64,000 nucleotides of DNA from CAZLMW01 sp964560875 (GTDB lineage Bacteria; Myxococcota_A; UBA9042), in contig CAZLMW010000017.1 of assembly GCA_964560875.1 (NCBI GenBank), positions 1 through 64,000 of the forward strand. The letters are read 5' to 3'. Shown one piece after another: positions 53,299 to 61,057 of this stretch. The number at the start of each line of letters is the position of its first letter. The first letter of the stretch is position 1. The notes below the pieces were generated by a model. It did not search any database. It was not told the DNA's origin and saw nothing but the letters and a program-made list of their open reading frames with translations. Position numbers and translations under genes: made by a program.

Positions 53299-53637
53299 TC
53301 AGGCAGGGTTGCGCTGGCTGGCTTCTTCGAACTTGGTGTCAACGCTGTCCGATTTGTCGCTGAGCTTGGGCGTGGCGTCGATCTCATCGCGCGCCTCTTC
53401 GGCGCGTTTTTCTTCGTTCATCGCGTCGCGTTGGGCCTTCTTGAAGTTGCCGATCGCTTCGCCGACACCCTTGCCGAGCTGCGGCAGCTTGGTGGCGCCG
53501 AAAAGCACGACGACGATGGCGAGCACGACCAGCAATTCGGGCATGCCCATGAAAGCGAGCGAAACGTCGGCCTGGCCGGCCTGGCCAGCGTCGGGCGCGG
53601 TGATTGCGGTGATTGCGGTGGCGAAAGTCGCGAACAT
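53299..53637 (-). CDS. tatA: twin-arginine translocase subunit TatA/TatE-like
   Basis: 112 aa from the ATG at 53637 with GGAGG five bases upstream. The TatA core is clear: membrane helix PELLVVLAIVVVLFG, then the hinge and amphipathic helix FGATKLPQLGKGVGEAIGNFKKA, then a charged tail. The core starts near residue 32, so the predicted protein has an extra N-terminal segment rich in Ala and Thr that TatA normally lacks. The internal ATGs at residues 30 and 32 have no ribosome site. tatB and tatC are not adjacent. Confidence 0.88.
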   Translation of the reverse strand: MFATFATAITAITAPDAGQAGQADVSLAFMGMPELLVVLAIVVVLFGATKLPQLGKGVGEAIGNFKKAQRDAMNEEKRAEEARDEIDATPKLSDKSDSVDTKFEEASQRNPA

Positions 53638-53730
53638 CGGATCCTCCGTCGCGGACATATCGCCGCGGCAGCCCATCCAATCTAGCACAACGTTGCGGCG
53701 CTTCCACATGACGGCCGCAGCTTCGTGTCT

Positions 53731-54296
53731 TCAGAGCGCTCGCAGGGCGGCGATCAGGGCGGTCTTTTCGTCGTCGTGATTGGCATAACCCGCGGCGTAG
53801 CGACCGTCGGGCAGGCGGCCGAAGTGGCAGGCGGCGCACGTGAACCCGACCTTTGTGGCCTTTTCAGGCGAGGCGATCGTGACACCGGCGGCGAGCCCGA
53901 TCGGCAGCCCCTTGTCATCGTTCGGTCGTCGACCATGCCCAGCTTCGTGTAGCCGAGGCCCACCGAATCGGGCAGCTCGTTGCCCATGAACTCGATGATC
54001 GACCGCGGGATCGACGCCGTGCCGAAGGGCTCGTAGAAGAACATCTCCTTGCCGCACAGCAACCGCTCCTCGTGGGACACTAACTCTTTCTTCTCGAGCT
54101 TGGCGAAGTAGATCTTGCAGGCGCCGCGGACTTTGGGGACCTCCAGCATCTCCTGCAGATCGGCCGATACGTCGACGGTCACGGGCACAACCGTCGTTTC
54201 GCCGTCGTTGAGCTCCTCGTTGCACGAACTCGCGGGCAGAAACGTGGCCGCCACAACGACGACGACAAGCTTGAGCAAGATGCGTTGCCGGTTCAT
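53731..54296 (-). pseudogene. c-type cytochrome domain lipoprotein, frameshifted
   Basis: The N-terminal part (from the ATG at 54296) has a hydrophobic signal and a Cys (PASSC), then about 100 residues reading up to LGYTKLGMVDDR. One base appears to be missing near 53922. In the next frame the protein continues NDDKGLPIGLAAG and reaches a heme c site CAACH and the stop at 53731. Joined, it is about 187 aa. Either the gene is broken or the draft sequence has an error; no slippery heptamer is present. It follows rnc closely, and its upstream in-frame starts lie in a 15 bp tandem repeat. Confidence 0.7.
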
Positions 54297-54350
54297 TGGG
54301 GGCCTGTTCATTGGGGGCCGGTTCACTGGTTGCCCGTCCAATGGTTGCGC
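54291..54350. repeat. 15 bp tandem repeat spanning the rnc stop codon
   Basis: Four successive 15-mers: GTTCATTGGGGGCCT, GTTCATTGGGGGCCG, GTTCACTGGTTGCCC and GTCCAATGGTTGCGC, with identity falling along the array. The third unit contains the rnc stop (minus strand, 54323-54325). In the frame of the next gene the first two units encode the repeated pentapeptide MNRPP and supply alternative ATG starts at 54311 and 54296. Confidence 0.9.
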
Positions 54351-55195
54351 AGGCGGGCGTACAGAGCCTTGGCGGCTTCATGCGACGCGGCTTTCTTGCT
54401 TGAGCCCTCGCCGCGGGCGGTCACGACCTTGTCGCCCAGGGTGGCTTCGACCTCGACCGTGAACGTGCGCCGATGGGGCGGGCCCTCAGATTCGACGACG
54501 GTGTAGTCCGGATGGGCCCGGCCGTGCTCTTGCAGAAGCTCTTGGAGCGGCGTCTTCCAGTTGCCGGTCGTGCCACGGCCGCCCGAAATGCGCATCTCGA
54601 GTCGCTCGCCTGCTCGTCCTGCGTGGACCGTCGCGTCCAGCTCGGGTTTGAAGATGCGCGAGACGACCTTGGAGGCCGCCAGGTAGCCGCCGTCGATGAA
54701 AACAGCCCCGATCACCGCCTCGAGGGCGTCCGCGAGCACGGAATTGAGCGCCGCGCCACCGCGTCGCCTCTCGCCGCGACCGAGCCGCAACACTTCGCCG
54801 AGCCGGATGCGGCGGGCGACCTCGGCCAGCGCGGGTTCGCTGACACATCGGGCCTTGAGCACGGTCAACAAACCCTCGGCGGCGTTGGGGATGGCGCGGA
54901 ACAGCCGACCGGCGATGACCAGGCCGATCACCGAATCGCCGAGGAACTCGAGTCGCTGGTTGTCCGTGGCCACGTCGGCGCTTTCGTTGGTGTAGGAGCG
55001 GTGGGTGACGGCGCGGCGGAGCAGCTCGACGTCGTGGAAGTCATGGCCGAGGATTTCGCACAGGCGGTTGAGGGTCTGGGCCGACGTCGGCGGGCCGGCG
55101 AGCGAGACGTGCACCGCTGTCGTACTGCCGCGGAGCGCTTTGGCCAGGTCCGGTTTGTTGTCGTCGCGTGTGGTCAAGCTGCCCTCGCCATGCAC
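54323..55195 (-). CDS. rnc: ribonuclease III
   Basis: Cleaves double-stranded RNA, including rRNA precursors. The protein is 290 aa, longer than E. coli RNase III (226) because of a 40-residue N-terminal extension. The catalytic signature is NQRLEFLGDS, followed by LADALEAVIGAVFIDGG. The C-terminal double-stranded RNA-binding domain begins PLQELLQEHG and contains GEGSSKKAASHEAAKALY. The chosen ATG overlaps the mtaB stop by 22 bases; a shorter start would remove the overlap and trim the extension. Last intact gene of the minus-strand desulfurase-mnmA-mtaB-rnc run. Confidence 0.96.
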   Translation of the reverse strand: MHGEGSLTTRDDNKPDLAKALRGSTTAVHVSLAGPPTSAQTLNRLCEILGHDFHDVELLRRAVTHRSYTNESADVATDNQRLEFLGDSVIGLVIAGRLFRAIPNAAEGLLTVLKARCVSEPALAEVARRIRLGEVLRLGRGERRRGGAALNSVLADALEAVIGAVFIDGGYLAASKVVSRIFKPELDATVHAGRAGERLEMRISGGRGTTGNWKTPLQELLQEHGRAHPDYTVVESEGPPHRRTFTVEVEATLGDKVVTARGEGSSKKAASHEAAKALYARLRNHWTGNQ

Positions 55196-56601
55196 CGGCG
55201 CGCACCGGCCTCGTCAATCACGACGTCGATCATCGCACCATTGGGCGGCAACGTCGCGTGGTCACCGGCGACGCGCACCGGGATGTAGTTGTCGGTCAGG
55301 GCACGCGCTCCTGCCGTTTCCTGCGCGGGGTCACCGACCCGATCGAGCACGATCGCAGGGACAACTTTGCCGACAAACCGCCGATGAAAGAAGTGGCGGC
55401 GGGCGTCGGACAGGGCGATCAGCTCGCGAACACGCGCGGACTTGTCTCGTTGATCGACCACGTCGGTCATCGCGGCGCTCGGTGTGTCGCGGCGGGCCGA
55501 AAACGGAAAGACGTGCAGGTAGGTGAGGTCCAACGATTCAATCAGACCGCGCGTGTTTGCGTAGGCGTCGTCGTCTTCCCCTGGGTGGCCGACCAGGACA
55601 TCGGCGCCGATCGCAGCGTCGGGCAGGGCGGTGCGCAGCCGTGCGATGACGTCGCGGTATTGCTCGACCGTGTAGAGACGGCGCATCCGCTTGAGCACGC
55701 CGTCGTCGCCCGATTGCAGGGGGATGTGCGCGTGGCGGGCCAGCAGCGGGTGGTCGCGCCATAACGCGACGAGATCGTCGGTGACCTCGTTTGGTTCGAC
55801 GGATCCGAGCCGCAGTCGGCGAATTCGGCCATCGCTCGTCAGCTTGTCGGCAAGCGCGGCGACCATGTCGGAGAACGCGACGCGAGGCGTGAGATCGCGG
55901 CCCCAGTGGCCCAGGTGGATGCCCGTCAGCACGAGCTCAGAGGCACCGAGATCGGCGTAGCGCATCGCTGTATCGAAGACCTCGTCGACGGTCGATGAGC
56001 GCGAGACGCCTCGGGCGCGCGGGATGATGCAAAAGGAGCACGAGTAGTCGCAGCCGTCCTGGACCTTGAGGAAGGGACGCGTCCGCGACTCGGGCAGGGC
56101 GGTGATGTGGCTTCCCGCCGGGCGGACCCGGGCGTTCCATACGCGGTTGCGGCTTCTCTTGTTGCGGTGTGGCAGAGCGCAAGCCTGGCCGTTGGCTTCC
56201 GTTTGCAGCGCGTTCTGTGAGCCGCCGTTGCCAAGAACGACATCGGCCAGCTTATCTTTGCCGTCGTTGCCGATCACGCGGTCGATCTCGGGGATCGCTT
56301 CGAGGGCGTCGGCCGAAACCTGCGCGTAGCAACCGGTGACGACGACCTGCGCTGCCGGATTGTGCCGCTTGAACCTGCGCGCGAGCTTGCGGGCATCCGA
56401 ATCGGCGGCGTGGGTCACGGTGCACGAGTTGACGACATAGATATCGGCGGCCTGGTCGGTCGGCACCAACGTCGCATTCCTGTCCCGGAACGCCTCTTCG
56501 AGCTGCATGGAGTCGGCGAAGTTGACGCGGCACCCGAGCGTGGCGATGGCGACACGTGGCGCGGCTCGAGAAGATGGGCTGTCGGGCGATCCGGCGTTCA
56601 T
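55174..56601 (-). CDS. mtaB: tRNA t6A37 methylthiotransferase (MtaB-type radical SAM)
   Basis: Radical SAM enzyme that adds a methylthio group to t6A37 of tRNAs decoding ANN codons. The protein is 475 aa. The N-terminal UPF0004 domain has the first cluster cysteines in ATLGCRVNFADS, NSCTVTHAAD and TGCYAQ. The radical SAM cluster is CDYSCSFC, followed by PRARGVSRS. A C-terminal TRAM-like region is present. NFADS fits MtaB rather than MiaB; RimO is excluded by pattern. The ATG at 56601 overlaps the mnmA stop as ATGA, so the frame upstream of it is not used. Confidence 0.92.
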   Translation of the reverse strand: MNAGSPDSPSSRAAPRVAIATLGCRVNFADSMQLEEAFRDRNATLVPTDQAADIYVVNSCTVTHAADSDARKLARRFKRHNPAAQVVVTGCYAQVSADALEAIPEIDRVIGNDGKDKLADVVLGNGGSQNALQTEANGQACALPHRNKRSRNRVWNARVRPAGSHITALPESRTRPFLKVQDGCDYSCSFCIIPRARGVSRSSTVDEVFDTAMRYADLGASELVLTGIHLGHWGRDLTPRVAFSDMVAALADKLTSDGRIRRLRLGSVEPNEVTDDLVALWRDHPLLARHAHIPLQSGDDGVLKRMRRLYTVEQYRDVIARLRTALPDAAIGADVLVGHPGEDDDAYANTRGLIESLDLTYLHVFPFSARRDTPSAAMTDVVDQRDKSARVRELIALSDARRHFFHRRFVGKVVPAIVLDRVGDPAQETAGARALTDNYIPVRVAGDHATLPPNGAMIDVVIDEAGARRCMARAA

Positions 56602-57812
56602 ACGGCGGCGGCTCCTGCGGATTGAGCGGCCGCAGTCGTCCGGGATAGGCCGCTGACGACGTCTTCGATAATGCCGCCGCCGACGATGCGGTCTCCGCTC
56701 CAAAGAACCGCGCTTTGCCCGCGGGCGGCGCCCATCATCTCGCCGGATACGGTCAACTCGAGGCGATCGTCGGTCACATCGCTGACCACGCCATCGATCG
56801 GGCGCTGACGATGCCGCACTTGCACGCCGACCCGGTCGCCAACTTGTGGCAACTGGCCCGTGACGCTGGTGAAGCGCCCGACGTCCATCGACTCGACCTT
56901 GAGCAGCTCGCGAGGCCCGACGATGACGGTGCCGTCCGTATTCTTGTCGAGCACGAACCGTCGCCCGCCGCCTTCAGCCGCTGTCGAGATCCCGAGCCCG
57001 CGCCGCTGTCCGACGGTGAACTTGGCGAGGTTGGTGTGTTTGCCGAGGCTCATACCGGACACGTCGACCAACTTGCCGGCGATCGGTTCGCTGCGCTGAC
57101 CGACAAAACCAGCGGGGTCGCGGCCGGCCGTAAAACAGATGTCCATCGACTCGGGCTTGTCGGCGACCGGAAGATCGAGGCGTTCGGCGTGCTTGCGCAC
57201 CTCGTCTTTGGTCATACCGCCGAGCGGAAAGCGCAGAAACGAGGCCATCTCCGGCTTGAGCGGATAAAGAAAGTACGCCTGGTCCTTGTTGCCATCGACG
57301 GCGCTTCGCAGCCGTGGGCGGCCATCTTCGTCTGTATCGAGCCGGGCGTAGTGGCCGGTCGCGAGCACCTGGGCCCCGATCGCCCTGGCGTGCCCCGCGA
57401 GCCGCTCGAACTTGAGCGTCCGGTTGCATTCCACGCATGGATTGGGTGTGCGCGCCGTCTGCCAATCGTCGACAAAGGGGGCGATCACGGCGTTTTCGAA
57501 GGCTTCCCGCTCGTCGAGCACGTAGTGGCGGATGCCCAGCGAACGAGCGACTGAACGTGCATCGCGGGCGTCTTCGGGCGCGCAGCAGGTGCCGGCCTTC
57601 TTCACCGCGCCGATGCGGTCCCGTGGCACGTCATAGAGGTGCGCCGTGAAGCCGACCACGTCATAACCGGCCTCCGCGAGCAGGCCCGCGACAACAGACG
57701 AATCGACACCGCCGCTCATGGCGACGGCGACGCGTGTTCCAGCAGGCAGATCGAGCAAAACGCGGTCCTGGCGGCGCGGGGTTGGGGCGCGGGGCTGAGC
57801 GCACCGAGTCAA
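56598..57812 (-). CDS. mnmA: tRNA-specific 2-thiouridylase
   Basis: Thiolates U34 at position 2 in tRNA-Lys, -Glu and -Gln using persulfide sulfur. The protein is up to 404 aa. The PP-loop is MSGGVDSSVVAG, and the catalytic cysteines are in RTPNPCVECNR and MDICFTAG. It lies nine bases after a cysteine desulfurase gene, which would supply the sulfur. The start is uncertain: 57812 is a TTG, and a second TTG lies closer to the PP-loop; no ATG precedes the conserved region. The window also carries tRNA-Lys(TTT) and tRNA-Glu(TTC), two of its natural substrates. Confidence 0.95.
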   Translation of the reverse strand: MTRCAQPRAPTPRRQDRVLLDLPAGTRVAVAMSGGVDSSVVAGLLAEAGYDVVGFTAHLYDVPRDRIGAVKKAGTCCAPEDARDARSVARSLGIRHYVLDEREAFENAVIAPFVDDWQTARTPNPCVECNRTLKFERLAGHARAIGAQVLATGHYARLDTDEDGRPRLRSAVDGNKDQAYFLYPLKPEMASFLRFPLGGMTKDEVRKHAERLDLPVADKPESMDICFTAGRDPAGFVGQRSEPIAGKLVDVSGMSLGKHTNLAKFTVGQRRGLGISTAAEGGGRRFVLDKNTDGTVIVGPRELLKVESMDVGRFTSVTGQLPQVGDRVGVQVRHRQRPIDGVVSDVTDDRLELTVSGEMMGAARGQSAVLWSGDRIVGGGIIEDVVSGLSRTTAAAQSAGAAAV

Positions 57813-57821
57813 TACGCGCGC

Positions 57822-58961
57822 TTAATACTCTTGTAAGCGAATCCGCGCCACGACCTTTTCCACGACGTCGACGGTTTCTTCGATTTCGGCCGCCGATGTC
57901 TGCAGCCCCATGGAAAACCGGACGGCCTCGATCGCGCGCTCATCGCCCATTGCGGTCAACACGTGGGACGCCTCGACCGTTCCCGAAGCGCAAGCGGCGC
58001 CCGAAGAAACCGCGATCCCCTCGACATCGAGCGCGATCACGACCAGCTGGCCGGCGATGCCCTCGAACGACACGTTCAGGATGTGGCCCGTCTCTTCGCC
58101 GTGCGGGACAGCCGTGTTCAGCCGCGTCCCTTCGATGCGCTCCATGAGGCCGTCGCGGAGCATGTTGCGCAGCTCGCGCTGGCGGGCCATGTCTTCGATT
58201 CGGCGCGGGATCTCGGCCATCGCGGCGCCGAATGAGACGATCCCGGCGATGTTCTCGGTGCCACCCCGCAGCCCGTCTTCCTGGTGACCGGAGATGATCG
58301 CCGACAAGGCCGTGCCATAACGAACGTAGAGCGCGCCGACTCCGGGCAACGCGCCGGCCTTGTGTCCGGAGATGCTCAGCAAATCGACGTCCCAAGCCTG
58401 CACATCGATCGGCAGGCGCCCGAGAGCCTGGGTCGCGTCGCAATGAAAGACCGCACCCGCGGCGCGCGCACAGCCGGCGAGCTTGTCGACCGGGAACACG
58501 ACCCCGGTCTCGTTGTTGACGACCATCGCCGACACAAAGCCGCACCTGGCGCCGATCAGCTCGGCAAAAGCGGCGCGATCGAGTCGTCCCTTGCCGTCCA
58601 CCGGGCATAAATCGACGTGCCAATCGCGCAGTGACCTGGCGGCGAGGAGGTTGGATGGATGCTCGACCGCGGTTGTCACGGCTCGATGATGGGGCGTGGC
58701 GCGCGTGGCACCGCTCCAGGCGAGGGCGTTGGCCTCTGTCGCGCCGCTCGTGAACACGATTTCGGAGGGCTCGGCGCCGATCGCCGCGGCGACCTCATCG
58801 CGGGCCGTTTCCACGCGCTCGCGCGCCTCCTGGCCATGGCGGTGGATGGACGACGGGTTGCCCGGTCCTGCGAAGAGCAGCTCTTCGACGGCGGCCTGGG
58901 CGACGACCGACAGCGGCGCGCTGGCGCTGTAATCGAGGTAGATGTCGCGATCGGATGGCAT
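57822..58961 (-). CDS. cysteine desulfurase (NifS/IscS family)
   Basis: PLP enzyme that takes sulfur from cysteine as a persulfide. The protein is 379 aa from the ATG at 58961. The PLP lysine is K201 in SISGHKAGALPGVGALY, and the persulfide Cys324 is in SSGAACASGTVE. LYLDYSASAP-like DYSASAP at the N-terminus is typical. The loop length around Cys324 fits the group I (IscS/NifS) type. No iscU or iscA is adjacent; instead mnmA follows directly, so its dedicated task may be tRNA thiolation. Divergent from the outer-membrane protein gene. Confidence 0.94.
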   Translation of the reverse strand: MPSDRDIYLDYSASAPLSVVAQAAVEELLFAGPGNPSSIHRHGQEARERVETARDEVAAAIGAEPSEIVFTSGATEANALAWSGATRATPHHRAVTTAVEHPSNLLAARSLRDWHVDLCPVDGKGRLDRAAFAELIGARCGFVSAMVVNNETGVVFPVDKLAGCARAAGAVFHCDATQALGRLPIDVQAWDVDLLSISGHKAGALPGVGALYVRYGTALSAIISGHQEDGLRGGTENIAGIVSFGAAMAEIPRRIEDMARQRELRNMLRDGLMERIEGTRLNTAVPHGEETGHILNVSFEGIAGQLVVIALDVEGIAVSSGAACASGTVEASHVLTAMGDERAIEAVRFSMGLQTSAAEIEETVDVVEKVVARIRLQEY

Positions 58962-59036
58962 TTGTCGCCTCGGCGCTCGTTTGACGAAAGGCCGCAGGTG
59001 CACTCAAATGCCGGCCCGCTTGTCCGGAGTCAACTC

Positions 59037-61013
59037 ATGAACTTGCCGCGCATGTTGTCCGCTGCCGTCCGTGCCCCTGTTGCATGCGCTGCTTTGGCCG
59101 TTTTTGCCGTCTGCGCATTCGGCGCGACAAACGCATTTGCCGATCGTGGCCCGACCTTGCTCGACGAGGAGATGGGCGAGACGACCCCAGCAAGCGACAT
59201 GCCCACCGCTACGACTCCCACGGCGTCCGCTGGCCCGGTCACAAAACCGACCATCAAAGCGCCAACGATCACCGCGCCGGCCACGAAGAAGTTCCCGTGG
59301 GTCGAAATCCACGGCTATTACCGGTTTCGGCCGGACCTGATCAGCAACGGACACCTTGGCCTCGCGGTCGAGAGTGAAAAAGCGCAGTTCACCCCCGTCA
59401 CCAGCAGCTCGATCATGCCGCCGCTGTCGCAATGGCCGCAGAACAACGGCGCCGCCAACTCGTTTTCGGACAAAGTCGGCACCGCGCGCGACGAAGACAC
59501 GGTCGCGGGCGCCAACATGCGCCTTCGCCTCACCCCGACGATCCACGTCAGCAAGAACGTGCGGATGCGCCTGACTGTCGACGCGCTCGACAACTACGTG
59601 ATGGGCAGCAACCCCGATTACGCGGGCGCCCTCAAGCGTCCCGATGTGCCGATGGCCGCGTTCGCGATGACGTCGCAGCCCGGCGCCTTGGCCGTCAAAG
59701 AGGCATACGGTGAGTGGAAGACGCTCTTTGGCGTGCTCCGACTCGGCCGGCAATCGAGTCACTGGGGCCTCGGCATCCTCGCAAACGGCGGACAAGGCTC
59801 TACCTGGGATGGCGCGCGGCCCATCGATCACTACTACGGAGGCGGCTTGCGCCCCGCGCAGGGCTATGGCTACGACGCCGACTTCGGCAACTGGGCCGAC
59901 CGGGCCGCGTTCGTCACAAAGATCCCCGGCCTGCCGTTCTACTCGGCGTTTTTCTACGACTACATCTCCGAAGGCAGCCTCGCCGTGGACCCGCTGCGCG
60001 TCGACGGCGTGCCCAACGATCTCGACGACGGCGACGACGTCAACCAGTTCGGTTTCGCGTTCTTCTCCAAGCCCCTCACACCCGCCGAGCAGGCCGACCG
60101 GCGCAAGATACTCGTCGACGACCACGGCAGCAGCTTCGATTGGGGCCTGTACGGCATCTACCGCACGCAGAAGTACGACGTCGTCTACAATGGCAAGGAG
60201 AAGGGCAAGGACACGCCCGCGTCCCACAACACCAACGACACCGGCAAGCTCTCCCTCTTCCCGCGCGAGGCCTGGGCAGCCGCCGGCGATCTCTGGTTGC
60301 GCTACGAAAACCGCCTCTCGTTCGACCAGCGCCTCGTCATCGAGTTCGAGTTCGCGTCGATCGTCGGCCGCATCGAGGACGCGTCGCCGGTGCCGGATAA
60401 GGGCAAGGAGAAGCCCAAGGACATCCTGATGTACGGCGCGGCGCTCAAGGCCGCCTACCAGGACGAAGGCCTCGGCATCTACCTCGACGCCGGCTACGCG
60501 AGCGGGGACGACACCCGCTGCTTTGGCGTCTACCCGGGCTCGATGCGCACCGGCAACTGCTCGATCGACACCGCCGACGGCCAGCCCAACGAGAAGATCA
60601 CCGGCTTCAAGTTCCACAAGAACTACCGGGTCGACACGCTGCTCTTCCGCGACGTGATCGGCGCCGTGACCAACGCCATCTACGTCAAGCCGACCGTGAG
60701 CATCAACGCGCACCCGTTCTACGCGCTCGGCGACCAGCTCGGCCTCGATGTGAGCGTCATGCACGCCGTGGCCGTCATGAACTCAGGGACGCCGGGCAAT
60801 GGCGGCACCCTCGGAACCGAGATGGCGGCGACCGGCTTCGTCGGTCAGAAGGGCCTGTTCCTCGCGTCGGTTACGTTCGCTTACCTTGTGCCCGGCGACG
60901 CGTTCAACGTGCTTGGTCCCAAGGCCAAAGAGGACCGTTGGCTCGGCGCGCTCAAGTCGGCCGAGGCGGAAAACGCGTGGCGCCTGCTGACACGCCTCGT
61001 CCTGATGTTCTGA
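59037..61013 (+). CDS. outer-membrane beta-barrel protein, myxobacterial TIGR04551-like
   Basis: 658 aa. Signal peptide with cleavage near NAFA/DRG, then a Pro/Thr/Ala linker, then a barrel of alternating strands beginning FPWVEIHGYYRFRPDL and ending in a terminal Phe (LTRLVLMF), the mark of BAM-inserted porins. Length and motifs such as LGRQSSHWGLGILANGG resemble a family of large predicted barrels found in Myxococcales; the family number is recalled, not searched. A transport or structural role is plausible. The ATG at 59037 has GGAG seven bases upstream. The stop codon is inside a 17 bp duplication. Confidence 0.75.
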   Translation: MNLPRMLSAAVRAPVACAALAVFAVCAFGATNAFADRGPTLLDEEMGETTPASDMPTATTPTASAGPVTKPTIKAPTITAPATKKFPWVEIHGYYRFRPDLISNGHLGLAVESEKAQFTPVTSSSIMPPLSQWPQNNGAANSFSDKVGTARDEDTVAGANMRLRLTPTIHVSKNVRMRLTVDALDNYVMGSNPDYAGALKRPDVPMAAFAMTSQPGALAVKEAYGEWKTLFGVLRLGRQSSHWGLGILANGGQGSTWDGARPIDHYYGGGLRPAQGYGYDADFGNWADRAAFVTKIPGLPFYSAFFYDYISEGSLAVDPLRVDGVPNDLDDGDDVNQFGFAFFSKPLTPAEQADRRKILVDDHGSSFDWGLYGIYRTQKYDVVYNGKEKGKDTPASHNTNDTGKLSLFPREAWAAAGDLWLRYENRLSFDQRLVIEFEFASIVGRIEDASPVPDKGKEKPKDILMYGAALKAAYQDEGLGIYLDAGYASGDDTRCFGVYPGSMRTGNCSIDTADGQPNEKITGFKFHKNYRVDTLLFRDVIGAVTNAIYVKPTVSINAHPFYALGDQLGLDVSVMHAVAVMNSGTPGNGGTLGTEMAATGFVGQKGLFLASVTFAYLVPGDAFNVLGPKAKEDRWLGALKSAEAENAWRLLTRLVLMF

Positions 61014-61030
61014 TCGTCCTGATGTTCGGA
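60997..61030. repeat. 17 bp tandem duplication across a stop codon
   Basis: TCGTCCTGATGTTCTGA (60997-61013), which ends with the barrel gene's own TGA, is followed directly by TCGTCCTGATGTTCGGA (61014-61030): 16 of 17 bases match. The second copy lies between this gene and lysA. Confidence 0.93.
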
Positions 61031-61057
61031 TAGACCGCCCGCCACGGAGCTCGACGC

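Noticed and set aside
59004..60764. 586-codon open frame on the minus strand
   Set aside because: Antisense to the barrel protein gene, which has a signal peptide, ribosome site and terminal Phe. The shadow has none.
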